NCBI GenBank assembly: GCA_003254905.1
Contig: QANU01097546.1
Coordinates: forward strand, 62,001-126,000
Reading direction: 5' to 3'
Source of the DNA: Nissolia schottii
Taxonomy: Eukaryota > Streptophyta > Magnoliopsida > Fabales > Fabaceae
Length of the DNA: 64,000 nt
In this document: positions 40,630 to 52,121 of the stretch, in pieces
Layout: each line of letters opens with the position of its first letter
Numbering within the stretch: position 1 is the stretch's first letter
Notes under the pieces: model-generated
Seen by the model: only the letters and a program-made list of their open reading frames with translations
The model's database searches: none
What the model was told of the DNA's origin: nothing
Translations under genes and position numbers: made by a program

Positions 40630-41309
40630 GGATAAAACTTAGCTCCATTTCCATCCATCCATTCTATCAAGTTTTCAAATCACACAATAATACATACACA
40701 TTGTTGGAGCAACTTTGTTAGTAGGCTTTAATGAATTGAAATAGGGATGACAATTTACCCTGCTCCACCCCGTCCCGCCCTGTGTTGCCTCGTTTGGGTT
40801 GGATAATTCAATGATTGAGTGGATTTTGGAGCAAGTTTGAGAAAAACCCATTTGTATTGTTTCATGTTTGGGTTTTGGGATACCCGCCCTGAATAAATAT
40901 ATATTAAACTTATAATGAATTCAATAAAAATATTATACACATATATACAATCTAGATTCTTGATTAGTCTTTATATGAAAAGTGTGAAAATTTTTAAAAA
41001 TTTTGTCAATTAGCTTGATTGTTCAAAATAAAATGAAGAAAATTCTTTAAAAAAATATGAAATTCGGGGTCGATACAGGGCAGACATAAATCTGTGGGTT
41101 CGGGTATGAGGCGAAAAATAAAAATCTATTGGGAATAGGGCAAGGAATGAAACAAGATTTGAGTGAATAGGACGGGGATAGGTAATGGAAAACCTGTCCC
41201 GCCTTACTCCATTGTCATCCCTAGAATTGAATAAAAAATAAGGGTGTGTCATTGTCTGATCGAAGAACTTGATAGACTGGATGTAAAGAAATGGAGCTAA
41301 GTTTTGTCC
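40630..41309. mobile_element. Mutator-type MITE (outer element of a nested pair)
   Basis: The left end GGATAAAACTTAGCTCCATTT and the right end AAATGGAGCTAAGTTTTGTCC are inverted repeats about 45 bp long, reaching to TCTATCAAGTT. The flanks ATAAACTTA (40621-40629) and ATAAACTCA (41310-41318) form a 9-bp target duplication with one mismatch, as expected for Mutator-class insertion. Without the insert the element would be about 190 bp. Confidence 0.72.
40741..41223. mobile_element. 483-bp TIR element inserted in the MITE
   Basis: It begins ATAGGGATGACAAT and ends ATTGTCATCCCTA, with GAATTGAA duplicated at both borders (40733-40740 and 41224-41231), an 8-bp target duplication typical of hAT elements. 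The interior is rich in GGGTTCGGGTAT-like and CCCGTCCCGCC-like stretches, as is common in this non-autonomous plant family. No transposase is encoded. Confidence 0.75.
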
Positions 41310-41764
41310 ATAAACTCAACTCAAACTCAACCCATAACTTGTTATTTGATCCAACTTTGGGTGGCGTGGGGATCATGATTTTGTGGTAAATTACGGTCAA
41401 AGAGTGAGTTATGTAGTGAGTTATGAATTATGTAAATTTATTTTGTTTACATAGTACTACTAAAATTACACTTTGTTAGTCACATTAGTATATGATTGAG
41501 TCTCACTAAGGACATGACTAAATCAATATAATTTTAAATATGTTTGAAAAAAAACAGAAATAATAAAATAGAATTGGAGACCTAAACTAAATCTTGTGGA
41601 GGGGAAACATATTTAAGTTTAATAATATCTTTTTGTAAATCTAAATTGAATAGACTGAACTGTACAAAAATTAAAAAATGGACCTATGGTTATGACACAC
41701 GTTTTCTTGGTAGAGAAATTATGACACACTTTGCTGTGGTCTAACTAAAATTTGTGTTGAATGA

Positions 41765-41771
<7 letters not shown>

Positions 41772-41801
<30 letters not shown>
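41772..41801. repeat. (AT)n microsatellite
   Basis: About 15 AT units. Confidence 0.9.
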
Positions 41802-41804
<3 letters not shown>

Positions 41805-41839
41805 TTATATTAAGGAAAATCTTGCTTTTATATCAAAAA

Positions 41840-42120
41840 TATGTGAGTGTGAGTCTCATCATATTCATGATAGAAGAGATTGAGTGATTAGATTAAATTT
41901 GGTGTTAAAATAATATTACTTTTTTATATAAAAGAAAGAAAAATAGATTTCATTTTATGATTATTTAGTATTATAATTTGATAGGAGCATGAGTCTCATA
42001 ATATCTTTGAAAGATGGTTGATTGACTACAATATATTTGATTCCAAAATAACACTAATTTTTTTTATTTAAAATAAAAAGAAGCAAAGATGGCTTTTATT
42101 TTATTATTATTTAGTTTTTT
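41840..42120. repeat. Diverged tandem duplication upstream of the lipase gene
   Basis: Two copies of about 145-155 bp: both begin with GAGTCTCATxATAT, continue GATTGA-like and AAATAA-ACTA-like blocks, and end in TTTCATTTTATGATTATTTAG or its variant. They lie just before the CT-rich leader of the lipase gene. Confidence 0.5.
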
Positions 42121-42179
42121 TAATTTTTTATCAAATGGAATAAAATGATTCCCAGTTAGTAGATTCTAAAAAAATTCCA

Positions 42180-43076
42180 ACAAGAAATGGGTTTGACTGG
42201 CACCTACCTTTGTCTCACCTCAATTTCCTCTCTGCTCTTCTTCTTCGTCTTCCTCATTTCTTCTCTTACACTGTTTTTCCACCACCAATAAAATAAAAAA
42301 AAAAACCCATAACACACCCAACCCATCAATTTCTCTGCTACCCTTTTGGAAAAAGTTTCAGTCTTCATCATTGAATCACTCTGATTTTGGGGCTTCACCC
42401 AGTAACCATTCTTTGCCCTCCATAGGAACAAGAACTTGTTGGATTTTCCATACTCTCTTGCGATTTGGGTGTCTCTGAAAATGTTCTAGGTATTTCAATT
42501 CAGCTTAAAGTTTGCATTTTTGAGTTTGGAACTTGCATATCTGAGTATTCACCTCTTGAATTTTGTGTATCAGTAACCATCTATGTTCATGTATGCAAAT
42601 ATGATAATTGTTTATTTAAGCTTTCAGTGCATATCACTGTATATTTTTAAGCATGCTGCATAGAGTTTTTGTTGCTGACTCTATCTGGCTATCTGCTCTA
42701 GTTCTTTTATATTGTGAATCCTTCTATTTTCATTACATTATATATGATAGTGTAGGATTTACAACTTTCTATCTATTGATTTCCATCTGATCCAACCTTA
42801 TTGGCATAGATTCTATATGAAAGCTGTTAGTATTTAAGGTTGCATTTGAATCCTCTAATCCCTATAAAGTGAGAAAGTGAGGAGGTGTGCATCATTTGAT
42901 CATTTAGTGAAACCTACACACAATGCAATTTGTCGATCCAAAGTTGCATATCTCGTTCTCGTCACTTTCTCACTTTAGAGAGATTCACACTTTAGAGGAT
43001 CCTAATCACAATGTTATTTATATGAGCTGTTTATCACTTTGTGACACTTCTCAACATGCTTGAATCACAGGCATTG
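42180..43076 (+). promoter_or_regulatory. Lipase 5' leader region with an intron
   Basis: A CT-rich stretch (42210-42320) precedes a probable leader exon that ends near 42470-42490, and a good acceptor lies at 43070 (AATCACAG). The exact leader exon borders and the transcription start are uncertain. Confidence 0.4.
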
Positions 43077-46000
43077 ATGTCATTTATCTGCGGGCTTCCT
43101 TTGCTTGAGTGTGTCTACTGTCTGGGGTGTGCTCGCTGGGTTTGGAAGAAATGTCTCTACACTGCAGGCTACGAAAGCGAAAACTGGGGGCTGGCTACTG
43201 CAGAAGAATTTGAGCCTGTACCTCGAATCTGTCGGCTAATCTTGTCTGTCTATGAAGAAGATCTTCGTAATCCCCAATGGGCTCCCCCTGGAGGTTACGG
43301 CATTAACCCCGACTGGGTTGTCTTGCGTAAGGACTACGGGGATAACCAAGGCCGTGTTGCTCCATACATGATATACCTTGATCGTGATCGTGGCGAAATC
43401 ATACTGGCTGTTAGGGGACTCAATTTAGCAAAGGAAAGCGATTATGCGGTTTTGCTCGATAACAAACTGGGACAGGCGGAATTTCATGGCGGTTATGTCC
43501 ACAATGGGTTGTTTAAGGCAGCAGGATGGGTTTTTGATGCTGAATATGAGGTTCTCCGGGAGCTGGTAGCAGAAAATCCGACTTATATGCTGACATTTTG
43601 TGGACATTCCCTGGGGGCTGGGGTGGTGGCGCTATTGACGTTGCTTGTGGTTCATAATGGAGACAAATTGGGGATACAGAGAAATAGGATAAGATGCTTT
43701 GCGTTAGCTCCTACTCGATGCATGTCTCTCAATTTGGCTGTAAGATATGCAGATGTTATCAACTCCATCGTGCTCCAGGTTGGATAGTTTCTTCTCATTC
43801 TGAACTTTGTAATATACCTTAACAGCTTAACTATTGGTCAATTTACTTAACATATTAATGTTTTAAAAGGAAAATATTATGTGTCAAGTTTATCAAGATT
43901 TGCACAAAATTAGCTGTGAATCTATGCCTTCGTTTAGGTTCTAAAACCTTTGAATTTTTATTTGGTCATAATCATAATTTTAAAGGGAGAATCCTGTAGG
44001 AAAATTAAGTGATTTGGTAACCCAGCTAGCGGCTGAAGTGAAAATGCTTCTATCCGTGATGCTAGAACATGCAGGTCAACTTGGGTTCCTGGTGTTAAGG
44101 GGCGATTGACTTATATCATATTTATGTTTGCATTTCTAGCATGTCTCTGCGTTAGCATTGAGTGTTGATTATAAATATAGATATTCTAATATATCTGGAT
44201 CCCGAATAATTGATGAATTTGCATTAATTACATGGCTGGATATACTCTGTCAATGATGTGCTGATTCTAAATGATCGAAGCATTAATAACTTACACCGTT
44301 GAAACGTTCAAGAATGAAAGCTGATAATCTGAGACAACGATGTATGCATAATTTGTTTGGGGAAAGAATAAAAAACAAGAAAGAAAATGATATGCCTCTA
44401 GAAAACTTTATTCTAATATTCTATTATTAATCTTTTTTCCTTTTGTAGAAGTAATTGTATCCTGCACCTATCGCAATAATCAGGATCTCTCTACATTTCT
44501 TATATTTCAATTTATTAGTTTTGTGGGACTAATGTTCTAGAATTGCTTTCTCTAACAAACCAGGACGATTTTTTACCTCGCACAACCACTGCACTAGAAG
44601 ATGTCTTCAAGTCACTTTTCTGGTAAAAAAAATTTGTTATGTCTTTCTTACCTTTTCCCTCCTCAATGTTTAAGACATAAAATGTTTGTTAACTTGTTGT
44701 GCTTTCTTGGCAGTTTGCCCTGTCTGTTGTGCATAATGTGCCTAAAGGATACTTGCACACTGGAGGAGAAGATGCTTAGAGATCCAAGGCGTCTCTATGC
44801 ACCTGGTCGTCTCTATCATATTGTTGAGCGAAAGCCCTTCAAGTACAGTATGATGCTCTCAAATCTAAATACAATTTCACTAAATGCAACTTTATGGTTT
44901 TTTATGTAAAAGACAGAGAGTTGCATAGCTCTTTTGGTAAAGAGTTTGCATCAAGTGATAATAACATTTTGGTAGATTGTTGTGGTTGTCCTATTGATTC
45001 ACTTTTCCTGTGTGCAAATGCGTACTCCATGACACCTATAATATCAATTATGAAGCACATTTCTGGAATATGAGATATGAAATATGAAAATATTGAGAAT
45101 ACATTGAAGACTTCCCTACCTAAGTAATTTATGGTTTGATGCATGTATTTATGTTGAAAAAGAAATATTTTCCTTTGAGCCTTGCTAATTAGCTCGACTG
45201 CTATTTGCTCGAAATATGCACAACAAAAAATCAAAGGCTAGTTATTCAAGCTTTAAAAGGTAAAAAAAATTAAATTATATTTAAGTGGATGGCTTAAAAC
45301 TGTCACATATTCGAGCAGATTTTGTCGTGCTGCATGTCATTTTTCTTTCCCTTTTTACATGGCACAATGCTTATATCTGTCGAATTAATTGATATGGCGT
45401 GTAAAATATTGTTTAAGTTGTATGCACCTCTTGTGGTTTGCAGGATAGGAAGATTTCCACCTGTTGTTAGGACAGCAGTACCTGTTGATGGGAGGTTTGA
45501 GCATATAGTTCTTTCTTGCAACGCAACTTCCGACCATGCCATCATCTGGATTGAGAGAGAGTCCCAAACGGCTCTTGATGTAAGTTATAAATACAAGTGT
45601 TTGTCTGCTGACAGAGCACCATGGCGCCGCTTGATCTATATAACTGACCCCACTTAGTGGGATAAGGCTTAGTTGTTGTTATTAGTTGATAACTATCATT
45701 ATTAATTGATGTATGATATTTTCTTCCGCACATGCCTGTACTTACTCATAATCTATAGTTCTCTTCTGGCATGGTAGTTTAAACCATTATATTTCTTGCA
45801 GCAGTTAATGCTAGAGAAAGAACGGTGCATGGGGATTCCAGCACAACAGAGGATGGACCGGCAAGAATCTCTGGCTCGAGAACACAGCGAAGAGTACCGC
45901 GCGGCCCTTCAGAGGGCGGTTGCTTTGGATATTCCTCAAGCGTATTCGCCTTCCTCGTACGGAACCTTCCATGAAATGGATGCCGGGGAGGATTCCGGAA

Positions 46001-46128
46001 GATCAGCAGGTGGCAGAGGCTCTTCCTTGTCTAACAAGAAAAGGACAGCAAGTTGGAATGACTTTGTTGGGCGCACCTTTGATGTGGATGACTCAGGTCA
46101 TATGGTGTTCAAGAAGACAAATATGTAA
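43077..46128 (+). CDS. Class 3 lipase (calmodulin-binding heat-shock-type alpha/beta hydrolase), 5 coding exons, 449 aa
   Basis: Exons: 43077-43778, 44564-44622, 44714-44842, 45444-45579 and 45805-46128 (TAA). The ATG at 43077 lies 6 nt after a leader-intron acceptor (43070) and gives the family N-terminus MSFICGLPLLECVYCLGCARW, whose hydrophobic and Cys-rich stretch suggests membrane association. The lipase nucleophile elbow GHSLG has Ser178. A second Cys-rich block CLPCLLCIMC is split by the exon 2/3 junction. RLYAPGRLYHIVERKPF and the FEHIVLSCNATSDHAIIWIE block near the C-terminus are family hallmarks. Such proteins are predicted mono- or diacylglycerol lipases; substrate is inferred. The last acceptor is NAGNAG, so a 450-aa form with one extra Gln is possible. 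By recall the nearest matches are Arabidopsis At3g49050 and At4g00500. Confidence 0.93.
45600..45685 (+). mobile_element. LINE 3' tail in lipase intron 4
   Basis: CACCATGGCGCCGCTTGATC, then ACCCCACTTAGTGGGATAAG, then TTAGTTGTTGTTATTAG: the terminal ORF2 block and TTG-type tail of the same LINE group as at 7738-8052. Confidence 0.6.
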
Positions 46129-49100
46129 AAAAGAAATAAATAGATATTTCTTTTTTTCTTGCGTAAGGAAAAACATTATTTTTATATCTAGCTTAATAAA
46201 GCATTATTTTCTTCTTTGAGGATTTCTTAATTTCATTCTTCTATTTTTTTAGGCTAAAAGGAAGGATTCTTATTAATATTAAGCACCTATTTTAGGTAAG
46301 TATGATGTGTTGTTAATGGAAGAGATAAAGTTGCATAAATCTATCATTTTCAAACCTTACCAGATGAGAGTTTAGGGTTTAGGATTTAGGGTTTAGTATT
46401 TAGGTTTAATGCGGTTTAATACGGCTTCTCCAAACCCTCCAATCGAACAATTATTTTTTTCTTTTTCTTTTCTAATCTCCTTTCTTTTTCATAGTTCAAT
46501 AGAAAGCCCAATTTTGTGTGCTCACAATCACCAAAAAGACAATGAATACAACACACAAAGTGAAGAGACAATCAAACCCATGATGTCATACTGGGTTCCT
46601 GGCCCAGATCTATATACAAGTTGACAATGATAATGCTTTTTTTTTTTTCCTTTCTAAATGTGATTACATTTATAAAATATATTTTATTCATGGTGTAGAT
46701 TTCGTAACCGTGTCCACAAACTAAAAGTAAATCTTCACTAAAAGTTTGGTTTGCTTTAATCCACCTTAAAGATTTCTACTTTTACTGTATTGATCAAATC
46801 CTTAAGTGGTTTGTCCCACTTTTGCTTCATTAAAAGTTTGGTGTGCTGGAAGTATTTGATTAGAGCCAAAAGTGACTAATTAAAGAACAATGTTATATAC
46901 AAGGCTAAATTTATAGGCACCCTTTTGATATAACGATGTTGTGCAATCATCATATATATCCTATTGCAATCTAGTGTCCAGATTCTGTGTTTTTGACATG
47001 TTTGAATACCGTATTACTAATTCAATAGTTGATATTTTTCTCTTCTTAGGTCAATCCTACTATATATGCTCTAGACTATACGTCAATCCTACTTGTTTTC
47101 TGTCCTATACTTACAGGTACAAGCCTATATAAAGAATATTCCAAAGTGACATGTTAATATAGACTAGAGTTTACTGCAAATCTTATAAGTTAGTAATATA
47201 TCAATCATTAATTTTTATAAGAGTTAAATATATTTTTAGTTTCTAAAAAATTATAAATTTTTTATTTTATTCTTAAAAAAAATTTGTTAACAGTTAATTT
47301 AGGTCTTACTATCAAGTTGGGCCGCTAACAGTTAATTTGACCACGTGACAAATCACATGCCCACACAAAATTGACACGTGACATTGTATGTGGCCAGCCA
47401 AAACTCACATTCAATGGCCAATGGTGCATGTTGTTCTTGTCAATGCACAAAACTCTTGTATGAGTTTGACAAATTTTTGGTAGCTGCTAAAACGGTTATG
47501 ATTTGTACTTTGTTAAATTAATAATGATGCTTTATTTTATTAAACTTGGTCGCAAGCATCTATAAGCTAGGTAGGTATTTTGACCAAGTATTTTAGTCAA
47601 AACTTTACACAGAAGAATGAGTTCCATGCTTAGCGGAATATACAATCTCAATCATGTTTTGGTGTGCTTCCTATACCAGCCTGGCTTTCTGACTGTGAAT
47701 ACATATATATTAAAATCAGGGTGCAAATAAATAAATGAACCAACTATACAACATTCTTTATCTTGCAATAATCTCCCTCAACCAATTCTTGCTATCTCCT
47801 TGTCACTTACACTCTCATAAGAAGTCATTCTCTTATCAACTGCCTTGTTTTCTTTTTTTCTTTCCGCAGTCTAGGTGTCTAGAGTCGGTATCAATGACCA
47901 ATTCTCTCACTATAATTATGCTCACACAAAGTAATAGATTATTAATAACAAAATATTTTTTCATACATAATTTAAGGGGGGTGGGGGTGAGGGGGAGGGT
48001 TGTTAACGAGGTTTGGTTTCTAACTTGCTGCATGTGCTACAATGGCTTTAGATGATGGGGTTTTTGGGTAGTATAGGTGTCGATCTGAAGCGTCTGTTTT
48101 AGGTGGTGTTTGTTTTGTTGGCAACGTGTTGTCATATGTTGGTTTGTTTTGTATGATGAGGTTGATCATGCGTCGTTTTGTACTGTTGATGAGTGGATTG
48201 TTTTTTAGTTCCTTTTGTCCATGGGGTTTTATAAAGTTTGCTTACTTACCAAAAAAAAAATGTGAGCCCTCCCAAAAAAAAATGTGATCCCATGGCTAAT
48301 TGACAAATTACAATAGCTAGTAGGTCATCACATCTTGACTTAAAACCTTAAGACATTGAGTTTATAAGCCCTCCTAATTATATACCCATCACTTAGAACA
48401 TCTCTAATGAGGATCTCTCTTTGGATCCCCGCCCCACCATTGCCCCATTAATAGTTATGTCAATATTGCGTCATAAAAGACAACATGAGACCAAAAGTAA
48501 AACTCTTCACTACAATAGAAAGGATCAACTTTAGTCTCTATTATAATCCCAATATACTACCTACCCATTTTTTCATGTGACGAAAGTAAAGTGGGATCAG
48601 TCCCTCGCATATGAGACGCGTCCCACCAAATAGGGTCCTTGGCTTTTGCTCCAGTGACCCGTGCCCATCCCTCCCCGCTATGTGTTAGTACAAATAGAGG
48701 CCGAGATTAAGAAAAAAGTATCATTGGAGATACTCTTAGTCTACTTTTAATCGATATGAGATTTCATTGTTTGGACTTGAAATCACGTCTTAACATTTAT
48801 AATGTGTGCATCTTCTTATACTACATACAACTTCAAAAAAGTTTAAAAAAATAAAATTGCATCTTTGTCATAAGTTATAACTTTTGACTTAGTGATAAGT
48901 GTCCAATGGAGAAGATGATACAAAAGTATAAGCACTTTGTTGATCACCTTTTTACTCACAGGATTAGTCATGCTCAAAGTCTCATATGATAGCACACAAT
49001 CATTCAGTTATCGCCAATCATTAAATTTTCCCCACCATCATTCTTTTCTATATATATAATTGAGTAATGACCCTAAAAGCTAGTTTTGCTTTAAATCTTT

Positions 49101-49334
49101 ATGCCATATATCTTTGTTGGCACTTCTCAACTTGATTGCAAACAACAACAAAAAAATAATAATAAACTTATCTTCCCTATACTCTTGCCTTATATGTGTT
49201 TGATTAAATTTCCCTCCTTGTGTTCCAAGCTTCTGACCAAAACTTTGTATATACATTAAATATTAGGCAAAAGCCTTGTTGGAAAATATATACATTCATA
49301 AATCTTCATATCTTCATATCTTTGGGGACACATA
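46129..49334. other. Gene-free spacer
   Basis: No gene. It holds the telomere-like stretch at 46371-46405. A GT-rich stretch at about 48050-48250 that ends in a poly-A at 48250-48261 could be another non-LTR 3' end. Confidence 0.5.
46371..46405 (+). repeat. Short interstitial telomere-like repeat
   Basis: GTTTAGGGTTTAGGATTTAG then GGTTTAGTATTTAGG: about five units of the plant telomere unit TTTAGGG with errors. It could also be a chance or promoter-type telo-box cluster. Confidence 0.6.
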
Positions 49335-50827
49335 ATGTCAGAGTCCAAACCTTGTGCTGATCTTCCAATCTTGGACATATCTCAGCCATTACAACAATCT
49401 TCACTAGAATCTCTATCAAGGGCATGCAAAGATTGGGGGTTCTTCCACATAATCAACCATGGAATCTCAAAAGATCTTTGTAGCCAGGTCCATTCACAGT
49501 CCAAAATCTTCTTCAGCCTCCCTTCTGATACAAAACTCAAGCTTGGCCCCTTCTCCAATGTGAACTCCTACACCCCTCACTTCATTGCTTCTCCATTCTT
49601 TGAGAGCCTCAGAGTCAATGGACCAGACTTTTATGTCTCTGCCAAAAGTTCTGAAGATGTTTTCTTTGACAAAAAGGGTTCCAAGTTCAGGTAATGTATA
49701 TAAGCACTAAGCACAATGTTGTCGCTGTTAACCCATTAAGCTTTTAGTACAATTTTTCTATTCTATGGTGGAGGGTGAGCCTCGGACAACACTAAGGCTC
49801 CTACCTTGTGACCTGGAGGTCACGAGTTCAAATCTTGAAAAACAATCTCTTCGTTTATGGGGCAATGTTGTGTTCATCTACCTTCCCCAGACTCCACACC
49901 CCACAAGCTAGGAGGCTCGTGTTGTAGCAAGGAAAAAAGAAATTCATAGAAGTAAAACAATAAATAGATATGTCTAGATACATTTTTCTTTTCTATGAAT
50001 AAAAGATCCAATTGATATAGGAAGCACCGTAAAGATCAACTGATGATGTTTTGAGCCGATACAGTTAGAACTGCTTACTTATATTATGATACAAAAGTTA
50101 GGGATCTACTTATTCTGTTTTGTTTTTTTTTCCTATTCTATGCTTGATTTTCTCTATGTACTTTTGCTTAATCAAATCTTATTCTATCTTTAATGTTTTG
50201 AATAGTGAGACACTGCAAGAATATTGTAGCAGGATGGCAGAATTGACTGAAAAGATTGTGAAGCTTGTGCTGATGAGCTTAGGGGATGGATTCCAGGACT
50301 TGTTCTATGATGGTGAATTCAAAAACTGCCATGGCTACTTGAGGGTAAACAACTATTCTGCTCCGGAAACTCTGGAAGATCATCATCATCTCAATCAAGT
50401 TGAAGGCCTAGGAATGCACACTGACATGAGTTGCATCACAATCCTGTACCAAGATGAGATTGGAGGCCTCCAGGTGAGATCAAATGAGGGAGAGTGGATA
50501 GACATAAACCCTTCCGAAGGGTCGCTAGTTGTGAACATCGGCGACATGCTTCAAGCTTGGAGCAATGACAAGTTGAGGTCCTCAGAACACAGAGTTGTTC
50601 TGAAGCATCATTCTGTGAACAGATTCTCCTTGGCTTTCTTTTGGTGCTTTGAGGATGAGAAAGTCATTTTGGCACCAAATGAAGTTATTGGTGAAGGGAA
50701 CAAGAGGATGTACAATTCTTTTGTGTGCTTGGACTATTTGAAATTCAGGGAGAATAATCAAAAGGGAAGGTTTGAGAAAGTTGGTTTCACAGTTAAAGAT
50801 TTTGCTGGAATCAAGTCTCAGTTGTAA
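49335..50827 (+). CDS. 2-oxoglutarate/Fe(II) dioxygenase, GA20-oxidase-like, 2 exons, 325 aa
   Basis: Exons 49335-49690 and 50206-50827 (TAA), one phase-2 GT-AG intron. The N-terminal DIOX_N part has LPILDISQPL and the WGFFHIINHGIS block. The iron triad is complete: His190 and Asp192 in MHTDMS and His247 in SSEHRV. Arg258-Phe-Ser260 is the 2-oxoglutarate-binding RxS motif. The protein is probably cytosolic (no targeting peptide seen). The family includes hormone and specialised-metabolite oxidases. Resemblance by recall is to the GA20-oxidase-like protein At5g51310. It lacks the NYYP block of true GA20 oxidases (NNYS here), so gibberellin is not an assured substrate. The intron carries an Au SINE. 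Confidence 0.9.
49766..49930 (+). mobile_element. Au-type SINE in the dioxygenase intron
   Basis: GGTGAGCCTCGGACAACACT (A box), GACCTGGAGGTCACGAGTTC then AAATCTTG (B box), and the TTCCCCAGACTCCACACC body follow the plant Au SINE in order. It lies in sense with the gene. Confidence 0.85.
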
Positions 50828-51229
50828 AATTGGCTGCAACAAAAGTTTTAAGATCAATTCATTCATTGTAACTATGCATCACACATATAGTACTTTATGT
50901 TTTCTAAGTTGTTAAAAAATTCATCATTGGTATATAAAATAGAGAGAGGAGAAAAGACTTTGTGCTTGTCTTCAGATGTGCATATATATTTTGCTGCATA
51001 GTTTTGTATTTTCCATTGTTTGTTAGTAAAATTAAGAGAACAGAACACTGTAATGGTTTATATGATGGAAAGAAAACTTGATCAGTTTGTTTATTGGTTG
51101 TGTATGATGATTTATGGTTGGAGTTTCCAACTTCAAATGAAAGAATAATGATGTGTTCTATTCTTCTTGTTTCTTTTGGTTGATGATCACAACATTTATT
51201 CATCAAACAAATAACACATTTTGATTGAA

Positions 51230-51401
51230 ATCACCCGTATCTAAAGTCTGCACGACTCCACACTTAATCTAGATTGAGCTGGGTCGGCCCACAATAGGGT
51301 AGAACTCTCTTGGTGCTAGTTTTTTTTTCCATCCATAAGACTTGAACCCGACACCTTGCTTAAGAGAACACAAGTGTCGAACCACTTGAACCAACCTAAC
51401 G
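51230..51401 (-). mobile_element. tRNA-derived SINE, second family
   Basis: On the minus strand: GGTTGGTTCAAGTGGTTCGA (A-box region) and GGTGTCGGGTTCAAGTCTTA (B box), then a unique body. The pol III boxes are placed as in a tRNA-derived SINE. It does not fold as a full tRNA. Confidence 0.65.
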
Positions 51402-52078
51402 TAAATATCAAGCAAATAATACTAATTTGGATAAATTGTTACACCGAACTCCTAAGAGATTACACACTAACATCCCCTAAAGTTTAGGTGATATTACACT
51501 CGGTACCCTTATATTTGTGGAACATAACTATGAACACCCGTATAAACATGACACTATGTACCTCTATGAGAAAGTTGGTGCACACATGACAAATCAAAGG
51601 GTGTCATAGATAATATTACCTAATCTCTGAAATGTGTGTAATTCACCATGCTAATTTTAAAAATATACGTAGAATTATTTTTGATTGTTAACTACTAATA
51701 TTCGGTGAACTTTTGACTCACTAATTACGTCTAACTCAAAAAATTGAAGGACTCCTTTAGAGGCATAACTTTTCCCAACACAAATTATTCCATTATCTTA
51801 ATATTCAAACTCGATACCATTCATCGAAGGGTAAAAGCATACATATAGAGCTACAAACAACATTTGATTGTTGGATATGTTGCTATTTGAATGTGTCAAC
51901 TGTCAAATGAAGTTCTGACTTCTCAGTTATGTTTGGAATAAAAAAAAACTAACTAAAAAGGCCAAATTAGAATTATGTGAATTTTGGTATGGCAGCTTGT
52001 ATCCTAGCTGTATCCCTTTATGAAGGTATCTGATTCCAAATGCATGTGATATATTTTATGAAAATAATTTATGAAGAT

Positions 52079-52083
<5 letters not shown>

Positions 52084-52119
<36 letters not shown>
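52084..52119. repeat. (GA)n microsatellite
   Basis: About 18 GA units. Confidence 0.95.

Positions 52120-52121
<2 letters not shown>

Noticed and set aside
49335..50827. Naming the dioxygenase a gibberellin 20-oxidase
   Set aside because: The iron and 2-oxoglutarate sites are there, but the NYYP block of true GA20 oxidases is not, so the substrate cannot be assigned.
51330..51402. Possible tRNA gene on the minus strand
   Set aside because: A- and B-box words are present but there is no acceptor stem or full cloverleaf; a SINE head explains it better.
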